DNA from: DASPWW01 sp963803425
GTDB taxonomy: Bacteria > Actinomycetota > Thermoleophilia > Solirubrobacterales > 70-9
Reading direction: 5' to 3'
Assembly (NCBI GenBank): GCA_963803425.1
Contig: CAWDMA010000003.1
Span: forward strand, 1-64,000
Length of the DNA: 64,000 bases
Made by a program: the position numbers and the translations under genes. A model generated the notes under the pieces. That model saw only the letters and a list, made by a program, of their open reading frames with translations. It made no database searches and was not told the origin of the DNA. Numbering within the stretch: position 1 is the first letter of the stretch; every line of letters begins with the position of its first letter. This document shows positions 58,900 to 64,000 of the stretch, one piece after another.

Positions 58900-59418
58900 G
58901 TGACAAGGCTCTGGATCCTGATCATCTCCGCGCTGCTGGCGTGGCCCGCGTCCGCGGCGGCGGCGACCGACACGCTTCCCCCGGACAACTCGGCGGTCGG
59001 GCAGTACGTCGAGAGCGTGCCGGAAGCGGGCGGGGATCACCCCAGCGACAGCGTGAAGAACGGCAAGGGGGGCGGTGGAGCCCTGGCGCCGGATGCGGCG
59101 CGGGCCCTCCGGGCCCTGGGTGCGGACGGTGTCGCTGCGGCCGACCTCGCCGCATCCACCGCGCCGGTCAGTTCCGCGACGGATCGGGGCTCGGGCCACG
59201 GCGCAGGCGGTTCCGGCCGGGCCGGCGAGGGCGCAGGCTCCAAGGCGGGTGATCCATCCGGGATCGGGCGGGTGGTGGCCAGCGCGGTGGGGAGCTCGAA
59301 TCCAGGCGGGATGGGCGTCGCGTTTCCGCTGATTCTCGGCGCCAGCCTTCTCTCGATCGCCCTGGTGGTGTTGCTACGCGTGCGCCAGCGCGGTCAAGGG
59401 CCGCCCCCGGGCGCGTGA
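58900..59418 (+). CDS. secreted, membrane-anchored low-complexity protein
   Basis: About 172 residues from GTG 58900. The signal peptide is VTRLWILIISALLAWPASAA; the middle is Gly/Ala/Ser-rich (GSGHGAGGSGRAGEGAGS) with an acidic-proline start (DTLPPDNSAVGQYVESVPEA). A C-terminal helix MGVAFPLILGASLLSIALVV and the basic RVRQRGQ form a stop-transfer anchor. I recognise no catalytic domain. Its position before the GH39-like gene (TGA/GTG overlap) and divergent from the ligase suggests a wall or envelope role in the same glycan pathway. Confidence 0.65.
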   Translation: MTRLWILIISALLAWPASAAAATDTLPPDNSAVGQYVESVPEAGGDHPSDSVKNGKGGGGALAPDAARALRALGADGVAAADLAASTAPVSSATDRGSGHGAGGSGRAGEGAGSKAGDPSGIGRVVASAVGSSNPGGMGVAFPLILGASLLSIALVVLLRVRQRGQGPPPGA

Positions 59419-60836
59419 GGGTCGCCCGGCCGGGCCCTCGGGCCGCGAGCGGTCTCGCGGGCGCTGCGCTGCTCCTGCTGATCGGCAGCCCGATCGCGGC
59501 GGCACCGCCGTCGGCGCAGGCGCGGGAGCTGACCACCGGTCTGTACGCCTCCGAGTACGAGTCGCCTCACGACGCCACCCGCAATCAGTGGTTCGACACC
59601 ACCGTGCAGGCGGGGGCCGGGATCGTCCGGGCCAACGTCGTGTGGCGTCAGATCGCAGGATCGAGTCGCCCCGCCGATCCTGCGGATCCCGGCGATCCCG
59701 GATATGACTTCGCCGCCTTGGACCGTCTCGTGCGCGGCGCCCGGGAGCGCGGCCTGGACGTGATGTTCACGGTGTACAAGGCCCCCGATTGGGCGGAATC
59801 GCCCGGTCGCCCCGCGTCCGTGACGCCGGGCACGTGGGAGCCCGATCCCGACCAGTTCGCCGCGTTCGGGACCGCGCTCGCGACGCGCTACTCCGGCCGG
59901 TACCCCGACCCGGGCGGCCCGGGCGCGCTGCCCGCGGTGCGCTACTTCGAGGTCTGGAACGAGCCCAACCTGCGTGAGTACCTTGCGCCGCAGTGGGACG
60001 GAGACAGGCCGGTTGCCCCGGAGATCTACCGGCGACTGCTGAACTCGTTCTATTCGGCGGTGAAGGCGGTGCGCACGGAGAATCTTGTGATCGGCCCCGC
60101 CGCCGCTCCGTACGGAGACCCTCCCGGAGGCGGGCGGATGAGGCCGCTCAAGTTCCTCCGTGAACTGCTCTGCCTCTCCGGGCGGCACAAGCTGAAGCCG
60201 AGACCGTGTCCCGAGCGGGCCCAGCTCGACATCGTCTCCGATCACCCGATATCCGTCCTCGGAGGCCCGGAGAAGCATGCCGCCAACCCGGACGACACGG
60301 CCGGAGGCGATCTCGACAAGGTGAGGCGGATCGTGCACGGCGCCGAGAAGCGCGACACGCTGCTCCCCTCCGGCAAGCGACCGCTTTGGGTGACCGAGTT
60401 CTGGTGGCTCACCGACCATCCGCGCCCGCAGTTCGAGGTCTCGCCGGGACGGCAGGCGCGGTGGATCGAGCAGGAGTTGCACGAATTCTGGAGCGACGGC
60501 GCCCGGGTCGCGATCTACTACCTGATCCGTGATGCGCCCAACTTCGGCGCGGGGCTCTTCTTCGCCGATGGACGGGAGAAGCCCGCATTCCAGGCGTTCA
60601 GCTTCCCGTTCGTCACCGACCGGCGCTCGCGACAGAAGGTCGTCGCCTGGGGCAAGTCTCCCGCCGAGGGGAGGCTCACGATCCAGGTTCGAAAGGGCGG
60701 CGCGTGGAAGACCGTCAAGCGGCTCCGTGTCGGCGACGGAAGCGTGTTCAAGGCGAGGATCAGGGCGCGGGGCAAGGCCAGGCTCCGTGCGTCGGTGGGA
60801 GGCGAGACGAGCCTGGTTTGGAAGCAGCCGGGGTAG
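59415..60836 (+). CDS. secreted GH39-like (beta/alpha)8-barrel glycoside hydrolase
   Basis: Intact, 473 residues; GTG 59415 overlaps the preceding TGA. A signal peptide (GLAGAALLLLIGSPIAAAPP) is followed by a TIM barrel: AGAGIVRANVVWRQIAG, RGLDVMFTVYKAPDWAESPG, the acid/base Glu in RYFEVWNEPNLREYLAP, and a probable nucleophile Glu in LWVTEFWWLTDHPRPQ. The C-terminal 70 residues form a small beta domain (GRLTIQVRKGGAWKTVKRLR). The WNEPN and TEFWW placement matches clan A families such as GH39. It could trim or release the polysaccharide made by this locus. Confidence 0.82.
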   Translation: MRVARPGPRAASGLAGAALLLLIGSPIAAAPPSAQARELTTGLYASEYESPHDATRNQWFDTTVQAGAGIVRANVVWRQIAGSSRPADPADPGDPGYDFAALDRLVRGARERGLDVMFTVYKAPDWAESPGRPASVTPGTWEPDPDQFAAFGTALATRYSGRYPDPGGPGALPAVRYFEVWNEPNLREYLAPQWDGDRPVAPEIYRRLLNSFYSAVKAVRTENLVIGPAAAPYGDPPGGGRMRPLKFLRELLCLSGRHKLKPRPCPERAQLDIVSDHPISVLGGPEKHAANPDDTAGGDLDKVRRIVHGAEKRDTLLPSGKRPLWVTEFWWLTDHPRPQFEVSPGRQARWIEQELHEFWSDGARVAIYYLIRDAPNFGAGLFFADGREKPAFQAFSFPFVTDRRSRQKVVAWGKSPAEGRLTIQVRKGGAWKTVKRLRVGDGSVFKARIRARGKARLRASVGGETSLVWKQPG

Positions 60837-60837
60837 C

Positions 60838-61605
60838 TCAGCGGCGCAGGAGCCGCCGCTTGGCCGCTCTCAGGTTGCGGTGGACGACCCGCTTCAGCTC
60901 CACCGTGGTCTCCAGCCGGTAGCGGCGCGGCCCACCCGGGTTCTTCTGGGCCCATCCCCACTCGAAGCCCTCGAGATCGCGGAACTCCGCGAACGCGGGA
61001 TGCTGCCTGACGACCAGGTCGTAGATCGAGCGCATGTGCGGCGCCTTCCGCTCCTCCTCGGACTGGGGGTGCATCCCCGAGTCCGACTCGGGGCCGGCCC
61101 CCGGCCCGTCCATCTCGTGCGTCCACTCCAGATCGTCCATCACCAGCCACCCACCCGGCCGCAGCAGCTTCTCGACCAGCATCGCCGCGAGCCCGTCGAC
61201 GATGTAGTGGTGGCCGCCGTCGAGGAAGCAGAAGTCGTACAGCGGGGTGACATTGCCGTGCTCGTCGCTCTGCTCCTCGACCCGCTGCATCAGCCACCAG
61301 TCGTAGGAGCTGTCCGGAACGCGGATCACGGTGACGCGGTGCGAGAGGCCCAGCCGCTCGATCAGCTCCTCGGGCCTGGGATCGAGCGAGCTCGTCGATT
61401 CGTGGTCCACCGTCGTCAGGTGCCCGTCGCCGCCCTCGGCCTCCAGCGCCGCGGCCATGTACGCGGCCGAGACGCCGTGGAAGGTGCCGATCTCGAGCAG
61501 GTCACGCGCTCCCGTCTCGAGCACGTGGTCGTAGATGAAGCGACCCTTCCGTTGGGTCATCCACTTGACGTCCTTGACGGCCTCGGCGACGTCCTCGTAT
61601 CGCAT
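60838..61605 (-). CDS. class I SAM-dependent methyltransferase
   Basis: Intact, 255 residues from ATG 61605. The SAM-binding motif I is LLEIGTFHGVSAAYMAAALE, the acidic loop LTTVDHESTSSLDP, and motif VI-like YDFCFLDGGHHYIVDGLAAM; WLVMDDLEWTHEMDGPG follows. The FLDGGHHY-DG pattern is that of small-molecule or glycan O-methyltransferases (Methyltransf_24-like). It converges with the glycosidase gene across one base. The substrate may be a sugar of the same polysaccharide. Confidence 0.78.
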   Translation of the reverse strand: MRYEDVAEAVKDVKWMTQRKGRFIYDHVLETGARDLLEIGTFHGVSAAYMAAALEAEGGDGHLTTVDHESTSSLDPRPEELIERLGLSHRVTVIRVPDSSYDWWLMQRVEEQSDEHGNVTPLYDFCFLDGGHHYIVDGLAAMLVEKLLRPGGWLVMDDLEWTHEMDGPGAGPESDSGMHPQSEEERKAPHMRSIYDLVVRQHPAFAEFRDLEGFEWGWAQKNPGGPRRYRLETTVELKRVVHRNLRAAKRRLLRR

Positions 61606-61730
61606 CGCGGCCAGTCTAGGGTCACCCCGAGCCGATCGCGCACGCGCGGGGACGAGACCCGCGCCACCACCGGGCCGCTGAAGCTGAAGTGAGCCCGGAG
61701 ACCGGCGTCGGGCCGCTATTCTTCGTCCCG

Positions 61731-61757
61731 CCTCGAGAGTGTCCCGAGGTTTTTTTT
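61731..61757 (+). terminator. intrinsic-terminator-like hairpin with T8 upstream of rpmG
   Basis: CCTCG (61731-61735) pairs with CGAGG (61745-61749) and is followed by eight T (61750-61757). It points along the plus strand, 47 bases before the rpmG start, where no plus-strand gene ends. It may end a short leader transcript (attenuation) or be an isolated stop for read-through. The 5-bp stem is modest. Confidence 0.45.
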
Positions 61758-61803
61758 CTGCTAACCGCCCCGCTCGGCGGCAGACCCGGCAACCGAGGAG
61801 CAA

Positions 61804-61968
61804 ATGGCCCGCGGAGACGTGCGCATCGGAGTGACGCTCGCCTGCGAGGAGTGCAGGCGACGCAACTATGAGACGAACAAGTCGCGGCGAAACTCGCCCG
61901 ACCGGATCGAGCTGCGCAAGTACTGCCGGTGGTGCGGTCGTCACACCGCCCACAAGGAGACGCGCTAG
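61804..61968 (+). CDS. rpmG: 50S ribosomal protein L33
   Basis: 54 residues from ATG 61804, after CCGAGGAGC. MARGDVRIGVTLACEECRRR begins the protein, and NYETNKSRRNSPDRIELRKY and CRWCGRHTAHKETR complete it. The two cysteine pairs (CEEC and CRWC) make this the zinc-binding C+ form. The NYxTxKNxxNxPxRLELKKYC core is characteristic of L33. It heads the rpmG-secE-nusG-rplK-rplA block that is conserved across many bacteria. It is too short to appear in a length-filtered gene list. Confidence 0.93.
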   Translation: MARGDVRIGVTLACEECRRRNYETNKSRRNSPDRIELRKYCRWCGRHTAHKETR

Positions 61969-61999
61969 CCTCGGTCGTCGGGAGGCGAGGGGACACCAC

Positions 62000-62602
62000 G
62001 TGGCGAAGACAAGAGCACAGCGCAAGGCGGAGCGGCGCGCGCGCCAGCAGCGCGCGGAGCAGCAGGACGGCGGAAACGGCGCCGGCGCGGAGGCCCAGCA
62101 CCGCACCCAGGTGCCCGAGTCGGGCGAGGTCGCCGAGGTCGAGGCCGTGCTGCAGACGGGCGCCCAGCCCGAGGAGCTCGGCGAGCACGTCCACGGCGGC
62201 ACCGAGATTGCCGAGCCGGAGGCCCCCGAGGTCGAGGCCGAGGTCGCCGATCCGCCTGAGGCACCGGCGCCTTCGCGCGCCGACGTCGGCGCCCCGCAGC
62301 AGGAGGACCGCGAGCAGCGCAAGGCGCGGCGCGAGCGCGAGAAGGAGCAGCGCCGCAAGCAGCGCACCAAGCAGCTTCAAAAGGACCGGAAGGCCCCCAC
62401 GGAGCCGAAGCAGGAGCGCCGCCGCGGCGCGATCCTCTCCTTCCTGATCTCGTGCTGGGCCGAGCTGAAGCGGGTCCAGTGGCCCGACCGGGAGACGCTC
62501 GTCCAGGCGTCCGCCGTCACCGTGATCTTCATCTCCGTCGCCGCCGCCTACCTCGGCGCGCTCGACGCCTTGTTCAGCTGGCTCGTCAAACTGGTCCTGT
62601 GA
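62000..62602 (+). CDS. secE: preprotein translocase subunit SecE with long charged N-terminal extension
   Basis: 200 residues from GTG 62000 (VAKTRAQRKAERRARQQRA). Only the last 65 or so are SecE proper: FLISCWAELKRVQWPDRETL, the conserved amphipathic helix, and VTVIFISVAAAYLGALDALF, the single transmembrane helix that clamps SecY. The first 130 residues are alternating Arg/Lys- and Glu/Ala-rich low-complexity sequence, far longer than the 60-90 residues of typical actinomycete SecE. The stop overlaps the nusG ATG. Confidence 0.92.
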   Translation: MAKTRAQRKAERRARQQRAEQQDGGNGAGAEAQHRTQVPESGEVAEVEAVLQTGAQPEELGEHVHGGTEIAEPEAPEVEAEVADPPEAPAPSRADVGAPQQEDREQRKARREREKEQRRKQRTKQLQKDRKAPTEPKQERRRGAILSFLISCWAELKRVQWPDRETLVQASAVTVIFISVAAAYLGALDALFSWLVKLVL

Positions 62603-63150
62603 TGGCGACTCCCGAGACGAGATCGACGATGTTCCGCTGGTACGTGATCAACACGTACTCCGGGCACGAGAACAAGGTCAAGCACAACCTCGAGCACCGG
62701 GTGGAGACGATGGGCCTGAAGGCCCGGGTCCGCCAGGTCGTCGTCCCGACCGAGGTCGTCTCCGAACTCAAGGACGGCCAGAAGGTGCAGGTCGAGAAAC
62801 GGACCATGCCGGGATACGTGCTGGTCAACATGGAGATGACCGACGACGCCTGGAACCTGGTCAAGAACACCCCGGGCGTGACCGGGTTCGTCGGCTCGCG
62901 CAACAAGCCTGTGCCGCTGTCGCCGTCCGAGGTCGACCGGCTGATGCATCGCGAGACGGCCGAGCGCCCGCGCAGCCGCGCCCAGTTCCAGCTCGGCGAG
63001 TCGGTGAAGGTGATCTCCGGCCCGCTGTCCGACTTCTCGGGCGAGATCGCCGAGATCAACGAGGACGCGGCGAAGCTGAAGGTGCTCGTCTCGATCTTCG
63101 GCCGGGAGACTCCGGTCGAGGTCGGCTACGACCAGGTCAAGAAGCTGTAG
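62602..63150 (+). CDS. nusG: transcription termination/antitermination factor NusG
   Basis: Intact, 182 residues. The ATG overlaps the secE stop (TGATG). The NGN domain starts MFRWYVINTYSGHENKVKHN and holds KRTMPGYVLVNMEMTDDAWN and NTPGVTGFVGSRNKPVPLS; the KOW domain has GESVKVISGPLSDFSGEIAE. It binds RNA polymerase and, through KOW, ribosomal S10 or Rho. It lacks the long N-terminal extension found in Streptomyces NusG. Confidence 0.96.
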   Translation: MATPETRSTMFRWYVINTYSGHENKVKHNLEHRVETMGLKARVRQVVVPTEVVSELKDGQKVQVEKRTMPGYVLVNMEMTDDAWNLVKNTPGVTGFVGSRNKPVPLSPSEVDRLMHRETAERPRSRAQFQLGESVKVISGPLSDFSGEIAEINEDAAKLKVLVSIFGRETPVEVGYDQVKKL

Positions 63151-63164
63151 GCGGGCGGTCCGCG

Positions 63165-63599
63165 ATGGCGAAGAAGGTGCTGACGATGATCAAGCTGCAG
63201 ATCCCGGCCGGGGCGGCGAACCCTGCGCCTCCCGTGGGCCCCGCGCTGGGCCAGCACGGCGTCAACATCATGGAGTTCTGCAAGGCGTTCAACGCCCAGA
63301 CCCAGGCGGACACCGGCACGATCATCCCGGTCGAGATCACGGTCTTCGAGGACCGCTCGTTCGAGTTCATCACGAAGACGCCGCCGGCGGCCGTGCTGAT
63401 CAAGGAGGCCGCCGGGATCGAGAAGGGCTCCGGCGAGCCCAACCGGGAGAAGGTCGGCAGGATCACCGCCGACCAGGTCCGCCAGATCGCGGAGCGCAAG
63501 ATGCCCGACCTGAACGCGAACGACCTCGACGCGGCGTCAAAGATCGTCGCCGGCACCGCCCGCTCGATGGGCGTCGAGGTGGAGGGGCTGGAGGTCTAG
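63165..63599 (+). CDS. rplK: 50S ribosomal protein L11
   Basis: Intact, 144 residues: IKLQIPAGAANPAPPVGPAL, GQHGVNIMEFCKAFNAQTQA, the conserved proline-rich N-domain that binds thiopeptides, and the C-domain DLNANDLDAASKIVAGTARS, which contacts 23S rRNA. It forms the GTPase-associated centre of the ribosome with L10/L12. It follows nusG after 14 bases. Confidence 0.97.
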   Translation: MAKKVLTMIKLQIPAGAANPAPPVGPALGQHGVNIMEFCKAFNAQTQADTGTIIPVEITVFEDRSFEFITKTPPAAVLIKEAAGIEKGSGEPNREKVGRITADQVRQIAERKMPDLNANDLDAASKIVAGTARSMGVEVEGLEV

Positions 63600-63600
63600 G

Positions 63601-64000
63601 TTGGCGCGCCGAGGAAAGCGGTACCGGAATGCCTACGAGGCGATCGACCGCGACCGGCGCTACCCGCCGGCGGAGGCCGTTGCGTTGCTGAAGCAGACCG
63701 CGAGCACGAAGTTCGACGAGACGGTCGAGCTGCACATCAAGCTCGGCCTCAACGTCCGGCACGCGGAGGAGCAGCTCCGCGGGACGCTGCCGCTGCCTCA
63801 CGGGCTCGGCAAGGACGTCACGGTCGCCGTATTCGCGAAGGGCGATGCCGCCCGCGCCGCCGAGGCCGCCGGGGCGTCGTTCGTCGGCGCCGACGAGCTC
63901 GCCGACCGGGTCGAGGCCGGGTGGACCGACTTCGACGTCGCGATCGCGACACCGGACATGATGCCGACGGTGGGCAAGCTCGGCCGGATCCTCGGCCCGC
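63601..64000 (+). CDS. rplA: 50S ribosomal protein L1 (truncated by window end)
   Basis: The reading starts at TTG 63601, one base after the rplK stop: ARRGKRYRNAYEAIDRDRRY, then the L1 landmarks FDETVELHIKLGLNVRHAEE, LRGTLPLPHGLGKDVTVAVF and TPDMMPTVGKLGRILGP. The last is the conserved rRNA-binding motif region. About 133 of roughly 235 residues are inside the window; the rest lies beyond 64000. L1 binds 23S rRNA at the stalk and represses its own operon. Confidence 0.95.
   Translation, partial: MARRGKRYRNAYEAIDRDRRYPPAEAVALLKQTASTKFDETVELHIKLGLNVRHAEEQLRGTLPLPHGLGKDVTVAVFAKGDAARAAEAAGASFVGADELADRVEAGWTDFDVAIATPDMMPTVGKLGRILGP

Noticed and set aside
61606..61803. tRNA gene between the methyltransferase and rpmG
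   Set aside because: tRNA genes often sit near secE, but no cloverleaf, T-loop GTTC motif or anticodon arm can be built here.

Overview
The window looks like two unrelated bacterial genomes joined near position 42,890. Positions 1 to about 42,890 read as an alphaproteobacterium: a ROK-regulated CUT2 sugar transporter feeding an Entner-Doudoroff and glycogen block, a C30-type carotenoid operon under a B12-binding MerR regulator, a polyamine-type ABC transporter, a two-component signalling block, and tandem nitrate/sulfonate/THI5-like binding proteins with RRDFL signal peptides. Positions from about 42,900 to 64,000 read as an actinomycete (by inference a Thermoleophilia-like lineage): an exopolysaccharide and surface-glycan locus followed by the conserved rpmG-secE-nusG-rplK-rplA block. 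A gene on each strand is cut at the junction, so an assembly chimera is the simplest explanation; a real transfer event is less likely.

Left part, in order: transposase debris (1-701); an extracellular sugar-binding protein divergent from a ROK repressor, with two matching palindromic operators between them; ROK, ABC ATPase, permease, periplasmic binding protein and PfkB kinase, then zwf, edd, glgC, glgA and pgm, so that an imported hexose is phosphorylated and sent to 6-phosphogluconate/KDPG or stored as glycogen. Next comes the carotenoid locus (17.0-26.8 kb): a seven-gene minus-strand operon with almost every start and stop overlapping (carH-like photoreceptor regulator, ECF sigma factor, two CrtN/CrtP-type desaturases, PlsC-like acyltransferase, CrtQ-like glycosyltransferase, DUF1499 protein), with a divergent aldehyde dehydrogenase and flanking DUF2141 and fasciclin proteins. 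This gene set matches a staphyloxanthin-like glycosyl-carotenoate ester pathway starting from squalene, since no crtM or crtB is present. Then follow potC-B-A-D, a receiver-cyclase, a single-domain response regulator, a GAF-rich hybrid histidine kinase, a SCO protein, an MBL-fold hydrolase, and three tandem SsuA-like binding proteins plus a fourth remnant.

Most genes of the left part carry one or more frame changes, with recognisable family sequence on both sides, often repaired by a single base. This looks like uncorrected indels and not decay, so I annotate these as genes with approximate joins. The right part is much cleaner; only an O-antigen-ligase-like gene (44.0-46.0 kb) and a hexapeptide acyltransferase (G7 run near 53.46 kb) are shifted.

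Right part: truncated GT4 glycosyltransferase, a lasso-peptide-B2-like transglutaminase-fold protein, an O-antigen-ligase-like protein with a LamG-like domain in its large loop, AsnB amidotransferase, a VpsJ-like protein, a Gfo/Idh/MocA dehydrogenase, a polyprenyl-phosphate sugar transferase, a DUF354 protein, a hexapeptide acyltransferase, a bi-domain oxidoreductase translationally coupled to an ECF sigma factor, a second O-antigen ligase with a TPR-like tail, a secreted low-complexity protein, a GH39-like glycosidase and a methyltransferase. Together they are a plausible route for making, modifying, polymerising and trimming an extracellular polysaccharide.
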